Shown piece by piece: positions 52,440 through 64,000 of a DNA stretch of 64,000 nt (position 1 is its first letter; each line of letters begins with the position of its first letter). The position numbers and the translations under genes were made by a program. Below the pieces are notes generated by a model. It worked only from the letters and a program-made list of their open reading frames with translations, was not told where the DNA came from and ran no database searches. The stretch covers positions 868,001 through 932,000 of the forward strand of contig JAQSEB010000015.1 of NCBI GenBank assembly GCA_030063045.1, read 5' to 3'. The DNA comes from Pratylenchus scribneri (taxonomy: Eukaryota; Nematoda; Chromadorea; Rhabditida; Pratylenchidae).

Positions 52440-53908
52440 CTAAAAATTGGCCACAAATTCAATTATATGCCTAGGGTATATTTGACAAGTTTTGATAAAG
52501 GATTTGAATTTTTTGAAATTTTTTTAATAGAATCTTATTCAACATCAAAAAATACAGTCCTATATTTTTTATTTTGTTAATATACCCTCATATTGATTTT
52601 TTATGAATTTCTAAAAAATGGCCACAAATTCAATTATATGCCTAGGGTATATTTGACAAGTTTTGATAAAGGATTTGAATTTTTTGAAATTTTTTTAATA
52701 GAATCTTATTCATCATCAAAAAATACAGTCCTATATTTTTTATTTTGTTAATATACCCTCATATTGATTTTTTATGAATTTCTAAAAAATGGCCACAAAT
52801 TCAATTATATGCCTAGGGTATATTTGACAAGTTTTGATAAAGGATTTGAATTTTTTGAAATTTTCTTAATAGAATCATATTCTCTATCAAAAAATACAGT
52901 CCTATATTTTTTATTTTGTTAATATACCCTCATATTGATTTTTTATGAATTTCCAAAATATGGCCACAAATTCAATTATATGCCTAGGGTATATTTGACA
53001 TGTTTTAGTTCTAGATTTGAATTTTTTGAAATTCTTTTTATAGATTCATATTCTACATCAAAAAATACAGTCCTATATTTTTTATTTTGTTAATATACCC
53101 TCATATTGATTTTTTATGAATTTCTAAAAAATGGCCACAAATTCAATTATATGCCTAGGGTATATTTGACATGTTTTAGTTCTAGATTTGAATTTTTTGA
53201 AATTCTTTTTATAGATTCATATTCTTCATCAAAAAATACAGTCCTATATTTTTTATTTTATTAATATACCCTCATATTGATTTTTTATGAATTTCCAAAA
53301 TATGGCCACAAATTCAATTATATGCCTAGGGTATATTTGACATGTTTTAGTTCTAGATTTGAATTTTTTGTAATTCTTTTTATAGATTCATATTCTCCAT
53401 CGAAAAATACAGTCCTATATTTTTTATTTTATTAATATACCCTCATATTGATTTTTTATGGATTTCTAAAATATGGCCACAAATTCAATTATATGCCTAG
53501 GGTATATTTGACATGTTTAGTTCTAGATTTGAATTTTTTGAAATTCTTTTTATAGATTCATATTCTTCATCAAAAAATACAGTCCTATATTTTTTATTTT
53601 ATTAATATACCCTCATATTGATTTTTTATGAATTTCCAAAATATGGCCACAAATTCAATTATATGCCTAGGGTATATTTGACATGTTTTAGTTCTAGATT
53701 TGAATTTTTTGTAATTCTTTTTATAAATTCATATTCTCCATCGAAAAATACAGTCCTATATTTTTTATTTTATTAATATACCCTCATATTGATTTTTTAT
53801 GGATTTCTAAAATATGGCCACAAATTCAATTATATGCCTAGGGTATATTTGACATGTTTTAGTTCTAGATTTGAATTTTTTGAAATTCTTTTTATAGATT
53901 CATATTCT
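52104..53908 (+). repeat. Segmental duplication of satellite, copy 2 (offset 6668 bp)
   Basis: Partner of 45436-47240; see the markers given there. Beyond 53908 the two sides diverge at the CTACATC versus CTTCATC site. Confidence 0.8.
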
Positions 53909-56900
53909 TCATCAAAAAATACAGTCCTATATTTTTTATTTTATTAATATACCCTCATATTGATTTTTTATGAATTTCCAAAATATGGCCACAAATTCAA
54001 TTATATGCCTAGGGTATATTTGACATGTTTTAGTTCTAGATTTGAATTTTTTGAAATTCTTTTAATAGAATCATATTCTCCATCAAAAAATACAGTCCTA
54101 TATTTTTTATTTTATTAATATACCCTCATATTGATTTTTTATGAATTTCCAAAATATGGCCACAAATTCAATTATATGCCTAGGGTATATTTGACATGTT
54201 TTAGTTCTAGATTTGAATTTTTTGAAATTCTTTTTATAGATTCATATTCTTCATCAAAAAATACAGTCCTATATTTTTTATTTTATTAATATACCCTCAT
54301 ATTGATTTTTTATGGATTTCTAAAATATGGCCACAAATTCAATTATATGCCTAGGGTATATTTGACATGTTTTGATAAAGGATTTGAATTTTTTGAAATT
54401 TTTTTAATAGAATCTTATTCATCATCAAAAAATACAGTCCTATATTTTTTATTTTGTTAATATACCCTCATATTGATTTTTTATGGATTTCTAAAATATG
54501 GCCACAAATTCAATTATATGCCTAGGGTATATTTGACATGTTTTGATAAAGGATTTGAATTTTTTGAAATTTTTTTAATAGAATTTTATTCATCATCAAA
54601 AAATACAGTCCTATATTTTTTATTTTGTTAATATACCCTCATATTGATTTTTTATGAATTTCTAAAAATTGGCCACAAATTCAATTATATGCCTAGGGTA
54701 TATTTGACATGTTTTGATAAAGGATTTGAATTTTTTGAAATTTTTTTAATAGAATCATATTCTCTATCAAAAAATACAGTCCTATATTTTTTATTTTGTT
54801 AATATACCCTCATATTGATTTTTTATGAATTTCTAAAAAATGGCCACAAATTCAATTATATGCCTAGGGTATATTTGACAAGTTTTGATAAAGGATTTGA
54901 ATTTTTTGAAATTTTTTTTAATAGAATCATATTCTCTATCAAAAAATACAGTCCTATATTTTTTATTTTGTTAATATACCCTCATATTGATTTTTTATGA
55001 ATTTCTAAAAAATGGCCACAAATTCAATTATATGCCTAGGGTATATTTGACAAGTTTTGATAAAGGATTTGAATTTTTTGAAATTTTTTTAATAGAATCA
55101 TATTCTCTATCAAAAAATACAGTCCTATATTTTTTATTTTGTTAATATACCCTCATATTGATTTTTTATGAATTTCTAAAAAATGGCCACAAATTCAATT
55201 ATATGCCTAGGGTATATTTGACATGTTTTGATAAAGGATTTGAATTTTTTGAAATTCTTTTTATAGATTCATATTCTCCATCAAAAAATACAGTCCTATA
55301 TTTTTTATTTTATTAATATACCCTCATATTGATTTTTTATGAATTTCTAAAAAATGGCCACAAATTCAATTATATGCCTAGGGTATATTTGACATGTTTT
55401 AGTTCTAGATTTGAATTTTTTGAAATTCTTTTTATAGATTCTTATTCTCCATCAAAAAATACAGTCCTATATTTTTTATTTTATTAATAAACCCTCATAT
55501 TGATTTTTTATGAATTTCTAAAAAATGGCCACAAATTCAATTATATGCCTAGGATATATTTGACATGTTTTGATAAAGGATTTGAATTTTTTGAAATTCT
55601 TTTAATAGAATCAAATTCTCCATCAAAAAATACAGTCCTATATTTTTTATTTTGTTAATATACCCTCATATTGATTTTTTATGAATTTCTAAAAATTGGC
55701 CACAAATTCAATTATATGCCTAGGGTATATTTGACAAGTTTTGATAAAGGATTTGAATTTTTTGAAATTTTTTTAATAGAATCATATTCTCTATCAAAAA
55801 ATACAGTCCTATATTTTTTATTTTGTTAATATACCCTCATATTGATTTTTTATGAATTTCTAAAAATTGGCCACAAATTCAATTATATGCCTAGGGTATA
55901 TTTGACAAGTTTTGATAAAGGATTTGAATTTTTTGAAATTTTTTTAATAGAATCATATTCTCTATCAAAAAATACAGTCCTATATTTTTTATTTTGTTAA
56001 TATATCCTCATATTGATTTTTTATGAATTTCTAAAAAATGGCCACAAATTCAATTATATGCCTAGGGTATATTTGACATGTTTTGATAAAGGATTTGAAT
56101 TTTTTGAAATTTTTTTAATAGAATCTTATTCAACATCAAAAAATACAGTCCTATATTTTTTATTTTGTTAATATACCCTCATATTGATTTTTTATGAATT
56201 TCTAAAAATTGGCCACAAATTCAATTATATGCCTAGGGTATATTTGACAAGTTTTGATAAAGGATTTGAATTTTTTGAAATTTTTTTAATAGAATCATAT
56301 TCTCTATCAAAAAATACAGTCCTATATTTTTTATTTTGTTAATATACCCTCATATTGATTTTTTATGAATTTCTAAAAAATGGCCACAAATTCAATTATA
56401 TGCCTAGGGTATATTTGACATGTTTTGATAAAGGATTTGAATTTTTTGAAATTTTTTTTAATAGAATCTTATTCATCATCAAAAAATACAGTCCTATATT
56501 TTTTATTTTGTTAATATACCCTCATATTGATTTTTTATGAATTTCTAAAAAATGGCCACAAATTCAATTATATGCCTAGGGTATATTTGACAAGTTTTGA
56601 TAAAGGATTTGAATTTTTTGAAATTTTTTTAATAGAATCATATTCTCTATCAAAAAATACAGTCCTATATTTTTTATTTTGTTAATATACCCTCATATTG
56701 ATTTTTTATGAATTTCTAAAAAATGGCCACAAATTCAATTATATGCCTAGGGTATATTTGACATGTTTTGATAAAGGATTTGAATTTTTTGAAATTTTTT
56801 TTAATAGAATCTTATTCATCATCAAAAAATACAGTCCTATATTTTTTATTTTGTTAATATACCCTCATATTGATTTTTTATGAATTTCTAAAAAATGGCC

Positions 56901-57383
56901 ACAAATTCAATTATATGCCTAGGGTATATTTGACAAGTTTTGATAAAGGATTTGAATTTTTTGAAATTTTTTTAATAGAATCATATTCTCTATCAAAAAA
57001 TACAGTCCTATATTTTTTATTTTGTTAATATACCCTCATATTGATTTTTTATGAATTTCTAAAAAATGGCCACAAATTCAATTATATGCCTAGGGTATAT
57101 TTGACAAGTTTTGATAAAGGATTTGAATTTTTTGAAATTTTTTTAATAGAATCATATTCTCTATCAAAAAATACAGTCCTATATTTTTTATTTTGTTAAT
57201 ATACCCTCATATTGATTTTTTATGAATTTCTAAAAAATGGCCACAAATTCAATTATATGCCTAGGGTATATTTGACATGTTTTGATAAAGGATTTGAATT
57301 TTTTGAAATTTTTTTTAATAGAATCTTATTCATCATCAAAAAATACAGTCCTATATTTTTTATTTTGTTAATATACCCTCATA

Positions 57384-58928
57384 TTGATTTTTTATGAATT
57401 TCTAAAAAATGGCCACAAATTCAATTATATGCCTAGGGTATATTTGACATGTTTTGATAAAGGATTTGAATTTTTTGAAATTTTTTTTAATAGAATCTTA
57501 TTCATCATCAAAAAATACAGTCCTATATTTTTTATTTTGTTAATATACCCTCATATTGATTTTTTATGAATTTCTAAAAAATGGCCACAAATTCAATTAT
57601 ATGCCTAGGGTATATTTGACATGTTTTGATAAAGGATTTGAATTTTTTGAAATTTTTTTTAATAGAATCTTATTCATCATCAAAAAATACAGTCCTATAT
57701 TTTTTATTTTGTTAATATACCCTCATATTGATTTTTTATGAATTTCTAAAAAAAGGCCACAAATTCAATTATATGCCTAGGGTATATTTGACAAGTTTTG
57801 ATAAAGGATTTGAATTTTTTGAAATTTTTTTAATAGAATCATATTCTCTATCAAAAAATACAGTCCTATATTTTTTATTTTGTTAATATACCCTCATATT
57901 GATTTTTTATGAATTTCTAAAAAATGGCCACAAATTCAATTATATGCCTAGGGTATATTTGACATGTTTTGATAAAGGATTTGAATTTTTTGAAATTTTT
58001 TTTAATAGAATCTTATTCATCATCAAAAAATACAGTCCTATATTTTTTATTTTGTTAATATACCCTCATATTGATTTTTTATGAATTTCTAAAAAATGGC
58101 CACAAATTCAATTATATGCCTAGGGTATATTTGACATGTTTTGATAAAGGATTTGAATTTTTTGAAATTTTTTTTAATAGAATCTTATTCATCATCAAAA
58201 AATACAGTCCTATATTTTTTATTTTGTTAATATACCCTCATATTGATTTTTTATGAATTTCTAAAAAATGGCCACAAATTCAATTATATGCCTAGGGTAT
58301 ATTTGACAAGTTTTGATAAAGGATTTGAATTTTTTGAAATTTTTTTAATAGAATCATATTCTCTATCAAAAAATACAGTCCTATATTTTTTATTTTGTTA
58401 ATATACCCTCATATTGATTTTTTATGAATTTCTAAAAAATGGCCACAAATTCAATTATATGCCTAGGGTATATTTGACATGTTTTGATAAAGGATTTGAA
58501 TTTTTTGAAATTTTTTTTAATAGAATCTTATTCATCATCAAAAAATACAGTCCTATATTTTTTATTTTGTTAATATACCCTCATATTGATTTTTTATGAA
58601 TTTCTAAAAAATGGCCACAAATTCAATTATATGCCTAGGGTATATTTGACATGTTTTGATAAAGGATTTGAATTTTTTGAAATTTTTTTTAATAGAATCT
58701 TATTCATCATCAAAAAATACAGTCCTATATTTTTTATTTTGTTAATATACCCTCATATTGATTTTTTATGAATTTCTAAAAAATGGCCACAAATTCAATT
58801 ATATGCCTAGGGTATATTTGACAAGTTTTGATAAAGGATTTGAATTTTTTGAAATTTTTTTAATAGAATCATATTCTCTATCAAAAAATACAGTCCTATA
58901 TTTTTTATTTTGTTAATATACCCTCATA
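57384..58928 (+). repeat. Three-monomer higher-order repeat, three copies (period 515 bp)
   Basis: Units start at 57384, 57899 and 58414. Each holds two GACATG monomers with a T8 run and CTTATTCATCATC, then one GACAAG monomer with CATATTCTCTATC. Lengths 172+172+171 give 515 bp. One copy has AAAAAGGCC (about 57750). Confidence 0.85.
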
Positions 58929-59099
58929 TTGATTTTTTATGAATTTCTAAAAAATGGCCACAAATTCAATTATATGCCTAGGGTATATTTGACAAGTTTT
59001 GATAAAGGATTTGAATTTTTTGAAATTTTTTTAATAGAATCTTATTCAACATCAAAAAATACAGTCCTATATTTTTTATTTTATTAATATACCCTCATA

Positions 59100-60128
59100 T
59101 TGATTTTTTATGAATTTCTAAAAAATGGCCACAAATTCAATTATATGCCTAGGGTATATTTGACAAGTTTTGATAAAGGATTTGAATTTTTTGAAATTTT
59201 TTTTAATAGAATCTTATTCATCATCAAAAAATACAGTCCTATATTTTTTATTTTGTTAATATACCCTCATATTGATTTTTTATGAATTTCTAAAAAATGG
59301 CCACAAATTCAATTATATGCCTAGGGTATATTTGACAAGTTTTGATAAAGGATTTGAATTTTTTGAAATTTTTTTAATAGAATCTTATTCAACATCAAAA
59401 AATACAGTCCTATATTTTTTATTTTATTAATATACCCTCATATTGATTTTTTATGAATTTCTAAAAAATGGCCACAAATTCAATTATATGCCTAGGGTAT
59501 ATTTGACAAGTTTTGATAAAGGATTTGAATTTTTTGAAATTTTTTTTAATAGAATCTTATTCATCATCAAAAAATACAATCCTATATTTTTTATTTTGTT
59601 AATATACCCTCATATTGATTTTTTATGAATTTCTAAAAAATGGCCTCAAATTCAATTATATGCCTAGGGTATATTTGACAAGTTTTGATAAAGGATTTGA
59701 ATTTTTTGAAATTTTTTTAATAGAATCTTATTCAACATCAAAAAATACAGTCCTATATTTTTTATTTTATTAATATACCCTCATATTGATTTTTTATGAA
59801 TTTCTAAAAAATGGCCACAAATTCAATTATATGCCTAGGGTATATTTGACAAGTTTTGATAAAGGATTTGAATTTTTTGAAATTCTCTTAATAGAATCAT
59901 ATTCTCCATCAAAAAATACAGTCCTATATTTTTTATTTTGTTATTATACCCTCATATTAATTTTTTATGAATTTCTAAAAAATGGCCACAAATTCAATTA
60001 TATGCCTAGGGTATATTTGACAAGTTTTGATAAAGGATTTGAATTTTTTGAAATTCTCTTAATAGAATCATATTCTCCATCAAAAAAACAGTCCTATATT
60101 TTTTATTTTATTAATATACCCTCATATT
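59100..60128 (+). repeat. Two-monomer higher-order repeat (period 343 bp)
   Basis: Alternation of a GACAAG, T8, CTTATTCATCATC monomer with a GACAAG, CTTATTCAACATC, TTTTATTAAT monomer from 59100, 59443 and 59786. The end grades into two copies with ATTCTCTTAATAG and ATATTAATTTTTT. Confidence 0.75.
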
Positions 60129-62579
60129 AATTTTTTATGAATTTCTAAAAAATGGCCACAAATTCAATTATATGCCTAGGGTATATTTGACATGTTTTGA
60201 TAAAGGATTTGAATTTTTTGAAATTTTTTTTAATAGAATCTTATTCATCATCAAAAAATACAGTCCTATATTTTTTATTTTGTTAATATACCCTCATATT
60301 GATTTTTTATGAATTTCTAAAAAATGGCCACAAATTCAATTATATGCCTAGGGTATATTTGACATGTTTTGATAAAGGATTTGAATTTTTTGAAATTTTT
60401 TTTAATAGAATCTTATTCATCATCAAAAAATACAGTCCTATATTTTTTATTTTGTTAATATACCCTCATATTGATTTTTTATGAATTTCTAAAAAATGGC
60501 CACAAATTCAATTATATGCCTAGGGTATATTTGACAAGTTTTGATAAAGGATTTGAATTTTTTGAAATTTTTTTAATAGAATCATATTCTCTATCAAAAA
60601 ATACAGTCCTATATTTTTTATTTTGTTAATATACCCTCATATTGATTTTTTATGAATTTCTAAAAAATGGCCACAAATTCAATTATATGCCTAGGGTATA
60701 TTTGACATGTTTTGATAAAGGATTTGAATTTTTTGAAATTTTTTTAATAGAATCATATTCTCTATCAAAAAATACAGTCCTATATTTTTTATTTTGTTAA
60801 TATACCCTCATATTGATTTTTTATGAATTTCTAAAAAATGGCCACAAATTCAATTATATGCCTAGGGTATATTTGACATGTTTTGATAAAGGATTTGAAT
60901 TTTTTGAAATTTTTTTTAATAGAATCTTATTCATCATCAAAAAATACAGTCCTATATTTTTTATTTTGTTAATATACCCTCATATTGATTTTTTATGAAT
61001 TTCTAAAAAATGGCCACAAATTCAATTATATGCCTAGGGTATATTTGACATGTTTTGATAAAGGATTTGAATTTTTTGAAATTTTTTTTAATAGAATCTT
61101 ATTCATCATCAAAAAATACAGTCCTATATTTTTTATTTTGTTAATATACCCTCATATTGATTTTTTATGAATTTCTAAAAAATGGCCACAAATTCAATTA
61201 TATGCCTAGGGTATATTTGACAAGTTTTGATAAAGGATTTGAATTTTTTGAAATTTTTTTAATAGAATCATATTCTCTATCAAAAAATACAGTCCTATAT
61301 TTTTTATTTTGTTAATATACCCTCATATTGATTTTTTATGAATTTCTAAAAAATGGCCACAAATTCAATTATATGCCTAGGGTATATTTGACAAGTTTTG
61401 ATAAAGGATTTGAATTTTTTGAAATTTTTTTAATAGAATCTTATTCAACATCAAAAAATACAGTCCTATATTTTTTATTTTATTAATATACCCTCATATT
61501 GATTTTTTATGAATTTCTAAAAAATGGCCACAAATTCAATTATATGCCTAGGGTATATTTGACAAGTTTTGATAAAGGATTTGAATTTTTTGAAATTTTT
61601 TTTAATAGAATCTTATTCATCATCAAAAAATACAGTCCTATATTTTTTATTTTGTTAATATACCCTCATATTGATTTTTTATGAATTTCTAAAAAATGGC
61701 CACAAATTCAATTATATGCCTAGGGTATATTTGACATGTTTTGATAAAGGATTTGAATTTTTTGAAATTTTTTTTAATAGAATCTTATTCATCATCAAAA
61801 AATACAGTCCTATATTTTTTATTTTATTAATATACCCTCATATTGATTTTTTATGAATTTCTAAAAAATGGCCACAAATTCAATTATATGCCTAGGGTAT
61901 ATTTGACATGTTTTGATAAAGGATTTGAATTTTTTGAAATTTTTTTTAATAGAATCTTATTCATCATCAAAAAATACAGTCCTATATTTTTTATTTTGTT
62001 AATATACCCTCATATTGATTTTTTATGAATTTCTAAAAAATGGCCACAAATTCAATTATATGCCTAGGGTATATTTGACATGTTTTGATAAAGGATTTGA
62101 ATTTTTTGAAATTTTTTTTAATAGAATCTTATTCATCATCAAAAAATACAGTCCTATATTTTTTATTTTGTTAATATACCCTCATATTGATTTTTTATGA
62201 ATTTCTAAAAAATGGCCACAAATTCAATTATATGCCTAGGGTATATTTGACAAGTTTTGATAAAGGATTTGAATTTTTTGAAATTTTTTTAATAGAATCT
62301 TATTCAACATCAAAAAATACAGTCCTATATTTTTTATTTTATTAATATACCCTCATATTGATTTTTTATGAATTTCTAAAAAATGGCCACAAATTCAATT
62401 ATATGCCTAGGGTATATTTGACAAGTTTTGATAAAGGATTTGAATTTTTTGAAATTTTTTTAATAGAATCTTATTCATCATCAAAAAATACAGTCCTATA
62501 TTTTTTATTTTGTTAATATACCCTCATATTGATTTTTTATGAATTTCTAAAAAATGGCCACAAATTCAATTATATGCCT

Positions 62580-63950
62580 AGGGTATATTTGACAAGTTTT
62601 GATAAAGGATTTGAATTTTTTGAAATTTTTTTAATAGAATCATATTCTCTATCAAAAAATACAGTCCTATTTTTTTTATTTTGTTAATATACCCTCATAT
62701 TGATTTTTTATGAATTTCTAAAAAATGGCCACAAATTCAATTATATGCCTAGGGTATATTTGACAAGTTTTGATAAAGGATTTGAATTTTTTGAAATTTT
62801 TTTAATAGAATCATATTCTCTATCAAAAAATACAGTCCTATATTTTTTATTTTGTTAATATACCCTCATATTGATTTTTTATGAATTTCTAAAAAATGGC
62901 CACAAATTCAATTATATGCCTAGGGTATATTTGACATGTTTTGATAAAGGATTTGAATTTTTTGAAATTTTTTTAATAGAATCTTATTCAACATCAAAAA
63001 ATACAGTCCTATATTTTTTATTTTATTAATATACCCTCATATTGATTTTTTATGAATTTCTAAAAAATGGCCACAAATTCAATTATATGCCTAGGGTATA
63101 TTTGACAAGTTTTGATAAAGGATTTGAATTTTTTGAAATTTTTTTTAATAGAATCTTATTCATCATCAAAAAATACAGTCCTATATTTTTTATTTTGTTA
63201 ATATACCCTCATATTGATTTTTTATGAATTTCTAAAAAATGGCCACAAATTCAATTATATGCCTAGGGTATATTTGACAAGTTTTGATAAAGGATTTGAA
63301 TTTTTTGAAATTTTTTTAATAGAATCATATTCTCTATCAAAAAATACAGTCCTATTTTTTTTATTTTGTTAATATACCCTCATATTGATTTTTTATGAAT
63401 TTCTAAAAAATGGCCACAAATTCAATTATATGCCTAGGGTATATTTGACAAGTTTTGATAAAGGATTTGAATTTTTTGAAATTTTTTTAATAGAATCATA
63501 TTCTCTATCAAAAAATACAGTCCTATATTTTTTATTTTGTTAATATACCCTCATATTGATTTTTTATGAATTTCTAAAAAATGGCCACAAATTCAATTAT
63601 ATGCCTAGGGTATATTTGACATGTTTTGATAAAGGATTTGAATTTTTTGAAATTTTTTTAATAGAATCTTATTCAACATCAAAAAATACAGTCCTATATT
63701 TTTTATTTTATTAATATACCCTCATATTGATTTTTTATGAATTTCTAAAAAATGGCCACAAATTCAATTATATGCCTAGGGTATATTTGACAAGTTTTGA
63801 TAAAGGATTTGAATTTTTTGAAATTTTTTTAATAGAATCTTATTCATCATCAAAAAATACAGTCCTATATTTTTTATTTTGTTAATATACCCTCATATTG
63901 ATTTTTTATGAATTTCTAAAAAATGGCCACAAATTCAATTATATGCCTAG
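62580..63950 (+). repeat. Four-monomer higher-order repeat (period 685 bp)
   Basis: The rare CCTATTTTTTTTATT change occurs at 62666 and 63351. The surrounding order of variants (CATATTCTCTATC twice, GACATG with CTTATTCAACATC, then CTTATTCATCATC) repeats with it, though one monomer differs in T-run length. Confidence 0.7.
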
Positions 63951-64000
63951 GGTATATTTGACAAGTTTTGATAAAGGATTTGAATTTTTTGAAATTTTTT

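Larger units (their letters stand above)
46317..54351 (+). repeat. Satellite subfamily B block
   Basis: Most monomers here carry TTTTAGTTCTAGATTTG instead of TTTTGATAAAGGATTTG, ATTCTTTTTATAGATTC instead of the long T run and AATAGAATC, CCATCGAAAA or CATCAAAAA, TTTTATTAAT and CAAAATATGG. The period stays about 171 bp and the AGGGTATATT and AATATACCCT boxes are kept. CATCGAAA is the only CpG in the satellite. Hybrid monomers with a main-type front and subfamily-B back (48549, 50772, 51628) or the reverse (49000, 51223, 52079) are mixed in. Confidence 0.9.
30397..64000 (+). repeat. 171-bp satellite array, right arm
   Basis: Same satellite, same orientation, about 196 monomers to the right edge. 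Monomers are 170-172 bp: a T8 run in the middle gives 172, and a shortened ACATGTTTAG gives 170 in some copies. It contains variants not seen in the left arm: T8 runs, AAAATTGG for AAAATGG, CTTATTCAACATC (one copy on the left), TTTTATTAAT (one copy on the left) and a separate subfamily with TTTTAGTTCTAG. No gene, RNA gene or other insertion is visible; repeated 61-codon frames are by-products of the satellite and begin at TTG. Confidence 0.98.

Noticed and set aside
59786..60130. 114-codon open frame
   Set aside because: Two satellite monomers joined in frame by local indels, with TTG start; a by-product of the repeat.
31881..63227. Dozens of near-identical 61-codon open frames in the right array
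   Set aside because: They begin at TTG, follow the satellite period, and open or close with a single T-run length change. No codon bias, start context or conservation supports coding.
1..64000. Solo LTRs or further transposons in the array
   Set aside because: Reading both arms showed no other break in the satellite period and no further copy of the LTR.

Overview
The window is eukaryotic, almost certainly nematode, and consists of two things only: a very long tandem satellite array and one BEL/Pao-class LTR retrotransposon inserted into it. I see no host gene, RNA gene, CRISPR array or bacterial feature. The nematode assignment rests on the retrotransposon, whose envelope region resembles phlebovirus glycoproteins, an arrangement known from nematode BEL/Pao elements such as C. 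elegans Cer7. The AT-rich monomers of about 171 bp, with conserved boxes, recall the satellite libraries of root-knot nematodes (for example MEL172 in Meloidogyne). I cannot confirm the genus without a search.

Layout. (1) 1-19972: head-to-tail satellite array, about 117 monomers, mostly 171 bp, about 22% G+C by hand count, with two main variants. (2) 19973-30391: a 10,419-bp BEL/Pao element flanked by a 5-bp target duplication (TAGGG). Its 369-bp LTRs look identical base for base. (3) 30392-64000: the same satellite in the same orientation, about 196 monomers of 170-172 bp. This side is more heterogeneous, with a second subfamily (46317-54351), hybrid monomers and several nested higher-order repeats (periods of 2, 3, 4, 5, 6, 7 and 13 monomers, plus a segmental duplication at 39 monomers).

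The element reads 5' LTR, primer-binding site, 5' leader with an odd Arg/Gln/Pro-rich open frame, gag-pol (DUF1759-type gag, three zinc knuckles, aspartic protease, reverse transcriptase, RNase H, integrase), then an acidic and Cys-rich linker with a fourth knuckle and a coiled coil, then an envelope with a Gn-like and a Gc-like part, then 3' LTR. The coding path is broken three times: a frameshift inside the integrase core (about 25455-25466), an in-frame TAA at the end of integrase (26081-26083), and a frameshift between the two envelope halves (about 28509-28535). The reverse transcriptase also has YADN where the catalytic YxDD box is expected. Identical LTRs with a broken coding region suggest a young insertion of an already defective copy mobilised in trans, very recent damage, or assembly error.

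The most notable points are the near-coding-complete, envelope-bearing element sitting in a conserved satellite box; the perfect 10-bp inverted repeat carried by nearly every monomer; the layered higher-order repeats on the right side; and the element's missing polypurine tract and envelope stop codon inside the 3' LTR.
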